Shown here piece after piece: positions 1 through 12,802 of a DNA stretch of 64,000 nt (positions are counted from its first letter, which is position 1; each line of letters opens with the position of its first letter). A program made the translations under genes and the position numbers. The notes under the pieces are model-generated. The model saw nothing but the letters and a program-made list of their open reading frames with translations. It did no database searches and was not told the DNA's origin. The stretch lies in contig JAQFVV010006312.1 of assembly GCA_028023455.1 (NCBI GenBank), positions 126,001 through 190,000 of the forward strand. The letters run 5' to 3'. The stretch is from Epiperipatus broadwayi (Eukaryota > Onychophora > Udeonychophora > Euonychophora > Peripatidae).

Positions 1-1900
1 TTTTATCTTCTTAATAGTCTTTTGTTAAGAATAATAGTCATTAGTATATTTAATGATACTTCATTAAAAAAACTTAATAAATCATAGAATATCCATAAGG
101 TATTAAACCACTAAACATCACATGATCACCATTTCTTATGCTTGCTCATAACTGTTATTAAAACAGGCAAAACTCTCCATATAGTAATGCCACTGAGTGG
201 AAGCCAGAGTAATCAATGGATGATCCATTGATTGCTCTGTCTTGCACTCAGTGATACAACTGTATGGAGAGCTTTGTCTGTTTTAATATCCATAAGGTGT
301 AGTCAAAGCAATTATAATAGATAAAAAAAAAAAATTCCTTAAATGAATTTCACCTTTTACTCTGGTCTAAGATCTTTAAGTAAACAATAATGCAAATACA
401 TGCTTAACTGACTGAGATTTTTATATGCCTAGAAATTTTAAATAAATCCTTTTGATTATTTAAAAGAATTGAACTCTATAAAGGTTGATTGGCAATACAT
501 TGTGATTATTCTACTGGTTTATTGAGTTTGGACTGTTTTCATATGAATTACATTTGGAAATCAGTTAGCTATTGTCAATTTATTGTTTATTAACGATATT
601 TGAAAGATATTAATCTTATATATGTTTTAGTGAAAAGGAATATGTATATTTTTTAAATATTTGAATGCTCAAGTAGTTGGGTTATTTGTTGGTTAATAAA
701 CATTTAAATCAAAATAAGGTTCACATTGAATGTTTTATCTACATATTTAAAAACAATACATTTACAATTGCATTTTTTTAAAATAAAAAAACAACAGTAA
801 AAATATTATTTAGTATTTTTTGTCTTTTTTTAACAATAAAATTTATATATAAAAAACCTTATTTGTAAGTTTTACCAAAATGATAATAATTACTTCTTGT
901 AACTTTATTATTAAAAATATGAAAGTTATTTATTATTAAACAAAGAAAAGCCATAAAAGTGACCTTTTTTCATTTCGTTTTATTATTTCTATATTTTGTT
1001 ATAACAAAAATGAATAAATGCCATTTTAAAATGTAAGCAATAAAAATATGCGTTTGTTTATATTTTTATTACAAATATTTATTTGTTCTTTTTTATATCC
1101 ATTTTTAAAAATAATAATAAAAGATTTCAAATTCGAAATGCTGTTCAAATTCTGTAACTTTATCTTCTTATTATTTCTATACTTTAAAATAAGTATATTT
1201 TAATAAAATATATATATTAGAAGATCGATAAATCAAGTTGTTTTTTTTTTTAAAAAAAGTTATATGACATAAATTTTAAAAAAAATATTTATCTCTTTAA
1301 TAACAGAATTTCGATGGAAAATGTTTAAAATTTATTAATAAATCCAGTTTCAAAATAAACATAAATTCTAAAATGAAATTATTAAAAAAAGATCAGCTTC
1401 AAAAATAAATGTACCTCCTTCCCATTCCCCAACTAAAAAAAGAATGTTTACCACTTTCATATTTTCATTTATAAACAATTGACATTTTATGCTGACGTAA
1501 ACATACTTTACTAGGACGAGAATATTTTAACTTTACATTATTATTTAGCTTTATTAAAGAAGTAATAAAGCATAGTAAAAAGTCATATACTCAAAGTATC
1601 ATGTAAATGTTTTGGCAAAGTAAAAGTAGATCATTAAGTTACCATCTAATGAACTCACTTTTACTTTAAGAAATAATCAATAAAGATATTAAAAAATTGA
1701 TTTAGTTAATATTTGCTTGGGATTATATCTTTTGCTGATTACTTACTGCAATAAAAGTTTGTTAAATCGCTAAAAACAAATAAACATTACATTTGTTTAA
1801 AAGCAAGCATAAATAAAACCAATTGTAAGTTTAATGCTATGCAAAATTGTACTTATATAATATAATTAATCACATAGTTTTATAATTTTACATTTAAAGA
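1..1900. other. AT-rich DNA without recognisable genes
   Basis: No reading frame of useful length or family resemblance is visible on either strand. The stretch is homopolymer-rich and A/T-rich. The only structured element I see is the hairpin listed separately at 157-287. It could be intergenic or intronic. Confidence 0.6.
157..287. repeat. 130-bp imperfect inverted repeat (hairpin)
   Basis: Two 65-bp arms (157-221 and 223-287) pair across a one-base centre, with scattered mismatches, several of which would be G:U in RNA. A 12-bp direct repeat, tatccataaggt, lies at 90-101 and again at 287-298, immediately right of the hairpin. This suggests a small inserted element of about 185 bp (102-286). 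A MITE-like element is the likeliest reading. A microRNA-type precursor is possible but the stem is long. Confidence 0.6.
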
Positions 1901-1929
1901 ATAATTATTTGATGTTTATAAATAAAAAT

Positions 1930-4060
1930 CAATTCTTTTCATCATATTCTTATATGGTATTGTTGTTGATATTATAATTTTGGATAGTAATACAATTAGT
2001 ATTTGCCTAAAGATTTGTGATGATAGCATTTTGGTTGTACTTTATGTTTGGATTATATCCATCATCTAATATTAAATATTGAGTATCTTTAAAAATATTT
2101 GTAAACTTTATTTAAATTTTCTAATTACATTCAACTGTTAGTACACAAAAATTAGTATATACAAGTTTCAAGTCATATTATTCATCATTTTCCAGGTGTG
2201 TTTGGCCTGACCACTGACAGTATTAGCAAAGGAAATGAACCTAGATTTTTAGCTTCTTGAATATTAAATATTATGGTAAAGCTCTAATCAACTGAGCCAT
2301 TGTCATAAAGAAAGAAGTCAGTAGAAATTTCATATATATATATTACAAAATTCCTCCTGATTCCTCCATTTTTTATTAAGAACAAAATTAATTAGTGGCT
2401 TCCAGACATTATGTATAGTCATAATATATCGTTTTATATGGTTATTTGCCACTGTCATATAAGAAGCTTCTTTAAATTTTCTTCTTTGTAACTTTTTCTC
2501 TCTATTCAATATTTTTTTATTTTCCCAATTGAACATGTTTCATTTTTACACACATAGTCTAATACTTTAGACACACCTTTTTTTCTTAATCATCAGTTGT
2601 GCTCTTTCAATGACTTTTCAATGAGACATCTATTCTCACTAGCATATATTCTCCCACATTCATTATGGTATTCCATAGATGCAGTTGTTGTTTTTCAGCA
2701 TTTTAAGTTTAGACTTTGTAGATATTAGAATTCCTCATAGTGATATCACACTGAAATGCTCTTTTGACGTTATATTGATTGCAGATTTTCTTTAATTTAT
2801 CTGCTATTTTTATATGGATGGATTTACTATAATACAAATATTTTTTTTTATTTGTAGTTCTTTTTGTTTTCTATTTAAATGTTTTAATGACTATTGATGG
2901 ATAACCATTCTTCATGAGAGTTTGTTCCATGTAGATCTTTTCTTTTTCCAAATCACTGGTTCCTAAACAAACTTCTTTTGATCTGTTCCATAGTGATAAT
3001 ATAATTCCATGTTTTATGTTTCTGGTACAATTTGATGCATATGCTAAGTATTTCTCTGTATGAATGGATTTTCTAGAAACTATAGTTTTGATTTTGTCAA
3101 TGAGGTACTTTTTTTACAAGAATATCTAAGAATGACATTTTTTGTTCTTGTTTTGATTCTGTTGTGAATTTAATTAAAGAGAATATGTTGTTGATATGTG
3201 TCCAAAAGGTTTGTAATAGTGTTTTACCATGTGGCCATAAAACAAATATATCATCAACATAGTGAAGTCAAACTTTAAATAGATTAATGTTTATGGCTGT
3301 GGTTTCAAATTATTCCATGTAAATATTGTAATTAAGATTGACAGTGGTGAGCCCATAATCATTTTCTAATTTTTTTGGAAGCATTCCATGTTGTATTAAA
3401 AGAATGTTGTTATTATGGAGAGTATTAATAGTTCCATTATATTATCAATAGGAAGAATTATTCTGTTTATAAGCTGTTATCACTATTTAATATTTTCCTT
3501 ACAATAGATGCTTTGTCATATGATAAATTGTGAATAGATTTTTTACATCAAAGCTGTTAGTTCTTTTAATTTTCACATTCTTGTTTAATTCTACAAACTG
3601 CTTAGACATGTTGACAAAACACAATATTTTATATGCTAAAGGGCTAAGAAATCTTGACAAGTTTTGTCAAGATGAAATTCTAGAACTAACACAGATTTTA
3701 AAGGAATGTTACCTTTGTGAATTTTGGATAGACCATAAAAATGAGAAATTTTGCTGAAATATGAAGTTAATTTATTTTTCCATTGTCACTTGAACTAGCT
3801 GTGATTCTTCCTGAGTAATACCTGTAACTTTGTTTCTGTATTTAGTATAGAGTTTTTTGTCACTTTTTTGTATTTGTCTGCCATGAGAAACTCTTATATT
3901 TTATTATCATAATCAGTTGCATTCATTACAACTAAAACATTATCTTTTCAAGAGATTTATTTAAATTGCTTTCTTATCATCATAGAAAATGACTTATTTC
4001 AATTACTATTGCCTCTCAAGTCTTCTTTTTATTCTCCAGTGTAATTCTATTGCTTCTTAT
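1930..4060 (-). pseudogene. Penelope-like retroelement copy A, decayed
   Basis: Read right to left on the minus strand, broken frames give the order expected of a Penelope-like reverse transcriptase. A FYGLSKIHK-like segment lies near 3.75 kb. An 'LAYKILCFVNMSKQFVE' segment at about 3.6 kb aligns with the plus-strand copy at 6.0 kb. The catalytic YVDD-type motif (VDDIFVLWPHG) is at about 3230-3270, followed by an FLDI-like segment. The GIY-YIG-side C-terminus (RRKFKEASYM then NNHIKRYI) is at 2330-2536. The 3' flank at 1930-2160 reappears inverted at 4875-5080. Stops and frameshifts are numerous, so it is not functional. RT family assignment is secure; subfamily is not. Confidence 0.8.
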
Positions 4061-4075
4061 AAAGGCAATTCTTGA

Positions 4076-5140
4076 TTGATCTCAGTAGCTGCCATTATAT
4101 CTAATAAGGGAATATTATATGATGTAATAGCAAAGTTTACTTTTTTTTGGAGAAAAAGAAAATTCAAAGAAGCTGCTCACATAGCAAGAGCAAATAACTT
4201 CATAACACAACTTAGAGTGACTGTGCATAATAACTGGAAGCCACTAATTAACTTTTCTCTTAGGAAGAAGTGAAGAAATCAGAAGAAATCTCTTAGATAT
4301 TTATATAAAATTTCTACTGACTGTTGGATTTATCCAAATAATTCAGTTGGTTATAGTGTTACCTTAAAATTCAAATTTTAAAAATCTAAAGGCCGGTTTT
4401 GATAGTTCTGTTAGTGATGAGATCAGCAACACTTGAAGAAAAGAGAATAATAATAGCATTCAAAGCAATATGTATATATACTAGCATAATTAAAGCTACC
4501 CCAAATTGAAAATTAAGACTATTAAAAAATGTCTATACCCCAACCAAGGTTTTTCCTGCTAAAGTTGACTTCTTAAGTGCAAAGAACTAAAACATATCAG
4601 CAAATATAAGTCAACTGCTTCAGAATCATAAATTATTAAATAATAAAGATTCTTTAATTCTTCTTTTTTCATTTATTTTAAAATAGACAAGATATTCATG
4701 CTTGTCTACTTTGAAACAAATGAAATAAAAAGAATTAAAGAATCTTTATTATTTAAAAATGTATGATTCTGAAGTGATTAACTTGTTTAAAGGTACTTTT
4801 AATATTTGCATGGGATGTAGTTGTGGTATAGTTTTTTTTGGTTAGTCTTGTTTAATTTTGAATTTGGGTATATTAACATGTGTGCTATTACTAACAGTTG
4901 AATGTAATTTGAAAATTTAAATAAAGTTTAAAAATTTATCTAAAGTCATTCAATATTTAATATTAAATGATGGAAATAGTCCAACATAGAAGTACAACTA
5001 ACATGCCATCATCACAAATCTTCAGGCAAACACTAAATGTTTGGTATGGACTTAATATTATATCAAACTTTAGACATTATGAAAGATTATGTCTATAACA
5101 GGCCAAATTAGAAAATCAATTAACTTTCTTATGTAAATTT
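4076..5140 (+). pseudogene. Penelope-like 3' fragment B (possible pLTR)
   Basis: An open stretch at 4076-4273 encodes RKRKFKEAAHI then NNFITQLRVTVHN. It is nearly the same peptide as the minus-strand C-terminus at 2330-2536, so it is the end of the endonuclease-side domain without the RT. The downstream DNA (4280-5140) matches, in inverted orientation, the 3' flank of copy A. Lying directly upstream of the RT of copy C in the same orientation, it has the place and content expected of the 5' pseudo-LTR of Penelope elements, which carries a copy of the element's 3' end. A 160-bp hairpin (4619-4776) sits within it. Confidence 0.7.
4619..4776. repeat. Hairpin inside Penelope 3' region
   Basis: The left arm begins with AGAATCATAAAT and runs to AATTCTT. 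It is mirrored by AAGAATTAAAGAATC and so on to ATGATTCT on the right. Arms are about 60 bp and A/T-rich, and the middle (AGACAAG.. CTTGTCT) pairs as well. It may be a structural element of the retroelement's untranslated region. Confidence 0.6.
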
Positions 5141-5579
5141 AAAAAAAAATTGTTCCTAAGCATTTGCTACTAAAACTTCCAATTCACTTGCACAAAGTTG
5201 AGAAAATTATTTTGGAGAATGAGTGAGGCCCTGACAAGAAAAATAATAAATGCTCAAACATTTTTCAAACTATAAAATCTTGCATTTCATTGGTAATGTA
5301 GCAGTTTTTCAAAAAATAAATTTACTGATGGATGACTTAACGAGAGTTTTTCAAGCTGTAAGAAAAACGTACTTTAAATTACTTGGAAAAATAAAAGAAT
5401 GTCAAAAGAAAAACTAGTAAATTGATATGGGCATATCAAAATTATATTGTATTATGCAGTCCATCAGCTTCTGGCTCTAAACATTAAAATTTCTGTTCTC
5501 AAAAAATGATTAAACTTTATTATCACTTTTCATATTTCTTTGTCAGATATAATAATAGCCACTGAGAAAATCTCTCAAA

Positions 5580-6670
5580 TGTTTTTCTTAAAAGAAGCAT
5601 TAGAATTATGCTGGTAAATAGAAGAATACTTGAGAGGCAACAGAACTGAAGTCAAACATTTTCTATGATAAGAGGAAAATAATTAAAATCTCCCCCAGTA
5701 GATAAATCTATAATGATTCTCCCAGCTGATAAAGGCAACACTACTATTGTAATGGATACAATAATTATGATAACAAAATGCAAGAGTTCCTCATAGAAAG
5801 TTAATACAAAAAATCCTATGCTATGTGCAGAAACAAAGACAAAAGTATTATTCAGAAAAAAATCACTGTTACTTCAATGATTGAGGAAAAATAAATTAAC
5901 ATTGTATTTCAGAAAAATTCCTCATTTATATAGTCTGCCTAAAATTCAAAAGGATTATGTTTCATTAAGACTTATTGTTAGTTCTAGAAATTCACTTTGC
6001 CAAACTTGTCCAAATTTCTTCTCAAAGTTCTTAATCCTTTGATGTACAAGATACAGTCATTTATCAAGAATTCTAAGTACTTTGTAGAAGTAATCAAAAA
6101 TATGAAAATTGAAAGAAATGACATACTTGTAAGCTTGATTTGGAAAGTTTATTCACAAATTTTCCATGTGATAAAGCATTGTTTATTGTAAATAAAAAAT
6201 TAAATGGTAATAATAGCTTGCAAATCAGAACAACTCTTCCTATTGATAGCATAATAGAATTATTAACATTCTGCATAATGACTACATACTTTCAATAAAT
6301 CACAGATTTCTTCCAACAAAATCAAGAGATGGCTATGGGCTAGTCATCTCTGATTAACAATATTTTCATGAAACTACTCTATATCCATCTAAAGTTTGAC
6401 TTCACTATGTTGATGATACATTTGTTATATGGCATATGGCAAAACACTATTCCAAACATACTGTATACACATTAACAATATATCTCTTCAATTAAATTAA
6501 CAAGAACAAAAATAAAAATTGGCATTCTTAGATGTTCTTGTGACAAAACTCCCTCATACCAAAATCAAAATCACAGTTTACAGGAAATCCACACATATAG
6601 GAAAATATGTAGCACATATGCCAAATCACATGGAAATATTATAAACCACTGTATTGAATTCCTGCCTAAT
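5580..6670 (+). pseudogene. Penelope-like retroelement copy C, RT part
   Basis: Plus-strand frames with interruptions show ILPADKGNTTIV at about 5.71 kb, HLYSLPKIQK at about 5.93 kb and LRLIVSSRNS at about 5.97 kb. A longer open piece at 5997-6191 (NPLMYKIQSFIKNSKYFVEV) follows. The catalytic YVDDTFVI is near 6405-6430. These are the hallmark motifs of the Penelope RT, in order. The 5' part (5585-5680) aligns with the beginning of copy A in inverse orientation. The copy stops at about 6.67 kb without the C-terminal endonuclease domain. Together with fragment B it looks like one element headed by its own 3' end. Confidence 0.82.
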
Positions 6671-6679
6671 GTATTATAT

Positions 6680-7180
6680 TTTTTAATTTAAAAATTGTAA
6701 AGTCAATTACATAATGTGGAGAGTATTCTCATATTTATTCATTTTTATTATTACCTAAAATAAACTATTTTTAAGTTTTAAGTATAGGTTTTGGTCTCAA
6801 TTTCCATTCTTGTGTTGAATCAATTAAATAAATGTTTTAACTTAGTTAAATTGTGCAATATTGTGTTTGAGTCCCTGATTGAAGCTAAATGGTATTGTCA
6901 TCATATAAGGAATGAGGATTTAAACCTGAATTTCTGACCATTCCTCAGAGAAGTAATGAAGTGGTACCTGAAATGATTTTCTTAACTATACCTATCTGAA
7001 ACAAATGAATAAATGCCGATGAGCTGAGGCCTTTTCAGCAGCAATACATAACATATATGTAGTGATAAATATATGGTAGGTGTAAGTAATCATATGAATG
7101 GCAATGAGCAATAAATCAGCAATATTTATTAATTGATAAAGACTTCAGTATAATCTGCATCAACCTTCTGCAATACCAAA
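6680..7180. other. Unassigned spacer between retroelement relics
   Basis: AT-rich DNA between the Penelope cluster and the LINE relic. I see no convincing coding or repeat structure. Confidence 0.4.
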
Positions 7181-7189
7181 TACTTAAAT

Positions 7190-8040
7190 GAAGAAATGTA
7201 TGGGGTGATTGGAAGAATGCAGTAGTAATTTTGATATTTAAGAGTTAAAGAAGTTTATTAGATATTAAAGTTCAGTAAGTCTTTTATCAATTTTATAAAA
7301 AATGTTAATAATACCTTATCTATAATAAACTTTGGATTTTAATCAACCAAAAGAACAAAATGGATTTAATAGTGATTTCAGCATAATGGATATTATTAAA
7401 ATTATTTGATTTTCCAGCTAATATGGTTGTTTTATAAATAATATTTTAGCACTTCAAGAAATGTTGCAAAAGTTATCAGGCAAGAGTAAAAAAAATATTG
7501 GTAATTATGAATTAGAAAAAAATAATAATGACAAAGATTATTAATACAGATGGATCAAATTAATCATAGAATAAAATTGGGTAAAGTTCTTTTGCTAGAA
7601 ATAACTTAATATTAAAAGGAAATCTGTTTGAAATAAAAGTTTTTAGTAGATAAGTTTTATCAGACCACTCAACAAAATATAAAGAGATAATATATTAAGA
7701 TTAACAACAATAAATCAAAAACAAAATACATGGGTAAGAAACAACCAGTTATTACTGATCCCATTGAAAAATATTAAATTATTGAATTGATCTAGGATCT
7801 ACATATTGTTAGAAGAAATGATAATAGATGGATAATAGAAATCTTAAACTTGACACCAAGAAATTGTAATAAAACTAGAAAGAAATCACCTGTGAGATGG
7901 ATGGATGAAATAAGAAAGTTTTGTGGTGTCATGTGGAGAAGAGAAGCTAGAGATCTGAGAAACTGATTAAACTTTGAAAGACTTTCATCCTCAAGTGGTT
8001 CAATAATGGCTGGAAATGATGAGGATACTAATGATACACA
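7190..8040 (+). pseudogene. Decayed, internally deleted LINE copy
   Basis: The sequence runs parallel to the better preserved LINE at 58.4-59.7 kb. DWKNAV..ILIF and TLDFNQP..NGFNSDFS lie at 7.2-7.4 kb, ALQEMLQKLSGKSK at about 7.46 kb and ARNNLILKGN at about 7.6 kb. The GHI-region tail (RNDNRW.IEILN, then VRWMDEIRKFCG) is at 7.8-7.95 kb. The segment that would hold RT motifs A, B and the FADD active site is absent, deleted around 7.42-7.44 kb. It ends like the other copy, a little before an AT microsatellite. Many stops; non-functional. Confidence 0.8.
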
Positions 8041-8079
8041 TATATATATATATAACGAATTGAAAAAAAACATTTAAAT

Positions 8080-11000
8080 TTGAAAAAAAAAAAGGAATCC
8101 CCTATATTTTAATAAGTTCATAAAAAAAAAAAACCTATATTTTGTTAAGTTCAAAGAGACATTGATCTGGATGCTCACATTATAATTTTAATTACCATTT
8201 TTTCTTAATCTTTAGTCTAAATAAGTTAACATTCATTGATCGTGATGTCATTCCAAAGAAAAGTAATTACATTAATATTAAAATTAATATAATGAGTTTA
8301 AAATCTTTTTTATTTTTGAATAATTAAATGGCATTGAATTGTCAGAGTTAAATAAAGCAAACCCATTGGCTATTATTTTAGTATTATATTTTATAATAAC
8401 TTTTATAATTAATTATATGAAGTCAAAGTTCTGTCAGAGAAAATCATGATTCTAATAATTTATTTTCTAAAGGTACTTTAGGATATTATGCACTAAAAGG
8501 CAACAAACATAAAGAGGTCAATTATTAATGCTACAATTATTCAATGTTATTATTATTATACAATTGGAGTTGTTGTTGTTGTTTTTTTTGGATATTTATA
8601 TTTTTTATTTGATTTACAAAATAAAACACGATAAAATTAATCTTTTATCTCGGAGAATTTTATATTTTATACCTCGTAAAACATATTCATATATGTATAC
8701 TTGAAGTAGTATTCTAAACAAAATGTTTACCGATTCAATAGAGTAATAGAAACAAAATACAATACATTGATTAATTTTTATGCAAGCGAAACGAATAATT
8801 AATAATTGTGCTACATTTTTTTCTTTTCATTAAAAATAAGATTTCTTAATAAAACAAAATTAGAAAATATTGTTTTTACAAATATAAATGCAACTTTTTA
8901 AAAATATATATAATCAAGGTTTATTGCTAGGTTATATCATTGTACTTATCATTGGACTAATTCACACAAGATTTAAAAATAATTATATTTGATATTACTT
9001 TTTTTTTTTTTTTACATTAGATAATATATGTTTAAAAAAACATAAATGCAAAGCAAAATTAAATTTCAAAACCAATTACAAGTACTGATAAACACATTTG
9101 CTTACTGTGTGGTAATCAATCAATAAATACGGTATTATTTTCTAATTGTACAGCAAAAATTATTTATATCTAGAGCCCCTTCACTATCCACAATTAGGCT
9201 ACAGGTATGAGTGCCTGGTATTTCAAATCTTATATCAAGAGCACATATTTCCTTAAAATATATTCTTTCTGTTTTACTATATATTGTAAATCCTTGGATA
9301 CATTAAACCGGCCACACAAAAATCACTACACACACATCCATCTTAAAGACTAAATCTACCAACATAATCAAAAGCATATTATTAATTATATATTAATAAT
9401 TTTGTGTCTGTTAAAATTATATTCTTGACAATATTGACATATATATATATATATAAATGCAAGCAAGCAAAAATCTCGAAAAATAAAAAAAATAAATAAA
9501 AAGATTAAATTTATTTGTTTATTAATCTAGCATAAAATTCTATAAATACAACAAAATGATGTCAACAAATGAAAATAAAAGCACGAACTTGAAACATATC
9601 CATCAATAAATCAAACATAAGACTTTTTTTTAAGAAAAATGAAGGCAAATAAATTACATCAAGAAAATTTACTTTTTAAATTTCTAAAATTAATTTATTC
9701 ATCATCTTAACTATCCTCAACATTAAAGCTCATAAGCCACTACAATTGCAACTTGAGAAAGGTGATTAAAGAACCCACCAACAATTCCATAAAGCTTATA
9801 TTTTAATCCAAATTATAACCTAGGAAAGAACAAATCATGCATGGCTAGGAAGTGAGAAAACATCGTAGGGATGGAGATGCTCATCCTATAATCATGAATT
9901 CCAGATATGATTATCATTTAAAATTAACATGATGATGACCACTAGGAAAAAATCTACAATGCACTATGATCAAGCAAAAAAATTATTTCAGCACAGGAAA
10001 GATGGTTTATAAAAAAGTCTGCATCACCACTGCAAAAATCCAAATGGCAACTGAAGACTATCAGATGAACTACCATCCAGTTAATGCAAAGGAACTTTTC
10101 TAAAGTCAAAGATACTCAGATGTTTTACAATATGAGTTATAAGATTTGGAACTGTGGCTAGACTACACTAGATTAATATACAATAACATGTTTCTATAAT
10201 TTTTTTTATTATTATTTTGCTTGTTAAATTGATTTCTTTCTTTTGAAAACAGAGAATCAATCCATCCAGTCAACAATTAGTTTATAGGGAAAGGGAATCA
10301 TCAATTCTAATTTTTCATTTAATAATAAAATATAGGTGCAGACTGACAAGCTTGCTTGCTAACAGACAAATAATCTACTCACTTGAAAGGTGAGACTTTA
10401 TTCTTCTATAATATTAAGTGCTCACACTCTTGATGAATACAATATTTGATGTTCAATGTTTGTATTCAATTAACTTAATTATTAATTAATTGTTATTCAA
10501 ATTCATGACTAAATCCTTGGTTGATTGGTCTGTTCTATCATAGATATATATGACACCAGAATAGGAGGGGGCTCAAAATATAAAAGTAATCTTTAACAAA
10601 TTGTAAAATATAGATAGACAGATCAGAAATTAATGATCAAATGATGACAGTAACTTTAGTTAGCAAAAAGTTAATTATTAAAATATAGTTTTTAAATTGT
10701 ATTTGATGTAAATTTGAAATTATTAAATTAGAATGATGGGTGACCATCTTTTATGGTAACAAGGGTATGCGTTATTCAATAGTCGATGAATACAAATGAA
10801 GGACAATCATGCCTATACAATTATTAAATTAAGCAAACACATTATTTTTGTTATAAAATATTATCAATAGAAGCCATCATCAAAATTAATGTGTTAAACA
10901 TGAAATATTAAATTAATTTTTTTTTTTTTGTCATTTTTTTTATTTTCCAATTAATCACACACTACTGCAACTGGTTGGGTTACATGGCACACAGCAACAT

Positions 11001-11200
11001 AATTGTGTGTATACAAATATATATAAAGTTGAAAGGAAAAATAGAAATAAACACAGACAAAAATTTTATAGATATTTTTCTACTTTCCTGGAATGAAATA
11101 AAATTACAATTATTAACACTCGCAAAGCGTTTGCACAATTAGCTTGAAAGGCTGATATTTGAATGTAATTACAATTGTATACAGATGCTATAAAAATAAA
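8080..11200. other. Unassigned AT-rich region
   Basis: No protein family is recognised. A slightly more mixed-composition patch at about 9.16-10.2 kb may be an old repeat or a lost gene fragment, but all frames are interrupted. Short TA tracts (for example about 9440-9456) and poly-T runs are present. Confidence 0.45.
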
Positions 11201-11205
11201 TTCTT

Positions 11206-11437
11206 AAATAGATAATAAATCAAATCATAAAACATACTTGTTTTCAAAATCAGACTAAAAATAATATTTATTTAGTCCTTTTTAGATGTTTATTTATAAT
11301 AAAATTTAGTCCTTTTTAGATGTTTATTTATAATAAAATTTTATTATAAATAAACATCTAAAAAGGACTAAATAAATATTATTTTTAGTCTGATTTTGAA
11401 AACAAGTATGTTTTACGATTTGATTTATTATCTATTT
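11206..11437. repeat. Long inverted repeat with a 34-bp internal duplication
   Basis: Arms of about 97 bp are almost perfectly complementary: aaatagataataaatc on the left, gatttattatctattt on the right. The left arm carries a 34-bp tandem duplication (11273-11306 and 11307-11340) that the right arm lacks. I see one mismatch near the outer end. It is a cruciform-capable MITE-like element or snap-back copy. Confidence 0.8.
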
Positions 11438-11439
11438 TG

Positions 11440-12730
11440 AAATCATTTTTTAAATAATTGAATGAAGCTTTTATTTAGTAGAAATCTAAAAATAGCTTTT
11501 GATTAAAACATTTTTATTCAAGATAAGAAAAGATAGTTTTTAATTGAAAACTGTTTTAATTTAAGATATTTCTTCACCTCAGATGACTCTTATAAAAAAT
11601 GCTGATAAAATATCAGTTCATTCTGGTTTCAGTTTTTTTTGATAAAAGATTATTTCTGTTGGCTTTATTATTTTTGAAAGGCAGTGGCCAAATTGGCCAG
11701 TAGCAAGTATGGATAGTAGTTTTTTAAAAGAATAGTCTGTTTTTTAGTCTGGTTTAAATTTTTGAGGAGCAGATGGCTAAAAATGTTGCTGTAGTTTGCA
11801 ATACTGCTGAAGTTGGTTTTCCAGAGTTAGAGAATAAACATGAAATAATTGAAGCAAGACAGTAGATCCAGGAGCTGATACTATTTTCCTTCACAGGATT
11901 TTTGATTTACATGAAGCTGGGTCACTTCTGAATCATTAGCTTGAACAAATGAGGACAAAATAGCTTGCTGGCCTGAAGCTTACCAAATCCTAGTCTAAGT
12001 GAAACCAACTGCAGAACAATAATTATTTGGAATGGTCTTCATCAAGAGAGACTATCAGTTGCTGAAGAAGTAATTATATATATGATGATATATCTAAAGG
12101 CAGAGAAACAGATATATATATATATATATATATAGCTGGTGAGTTAGTTTAAAATCCTTAAAATGACTTAAATTTATAACTTAATAACTTAAAGTAAAAT
12201 AAATGAATAATTTGTTTGAGTCATACAACTAAAAGAAAGGAACAATCCACATACAATTTTATATATATTATCAAAGAAATTGTTTTTAGTAATTCCTTTT
12301 AAAAATGACATTTAAAATATATAACCTAAAATGCAAATAATTTTTGCTTGAATTAAAGAAAGCTTAAAACATTTATCTAATTAATCAATCAACATGTACC
12401 TGTCAAATGAAAGTTGACTTTATATTTTTAAAATAAAATTTCTTTTAATAACTTTATTTTGAAAAAAAATGAAATATATGATTAGACCTCGGTGTATGCC
12501 TGCAATTCAATATGCACACACATGTATGTTAAATATGTTGCTGAATATGTATAAAACTGAATCTCATTTATAGATTATGTCAATTCAAATATTTTATATT
12601 AAATAATAAATTATACTACACTGATGTGCAATGATGTGGATAGATATTTTATGTAAATCTATTGAAACATATATGTAAATCACAATGTAATAAACTGAAT
12701 TTTGATTTTATGTTAATCAGGTCATATATG
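11440..12730. other. Unassigned region with a possible eroded reading frame
   Basis: About 11.57-12.09 kb is less AT-biased than its surroundings. It contains short open bits on the plus strand (for example MAKNVAVVCNTAEVGF near 11.77 kb), but stops interrupt it and I recognise no family. A (TA)n tract lies at 12113-12134. Confidence 0.3.
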
Positions 12731-12740
12731 TAAATTTTAA

Positions 12741-12742
<2 letters not shown>

Positions 12743-12802
<60 letters not shown>
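12743..12802. repeat. (ATT)20 microsatellite
   Basis: Uninterrupted trinucleotide run. Similar sequence words (a GTAAATTTTAATCATT context) occur again near 12.93-12.96 kb without the expansion. Confidence 0.95.

Noticed and set aside
3530-3757. Small cysteine-containing protein with signal-like N-terminus
   Set aside because: It is the antisense of the Penelope RT copy A, which explains the open frame better.
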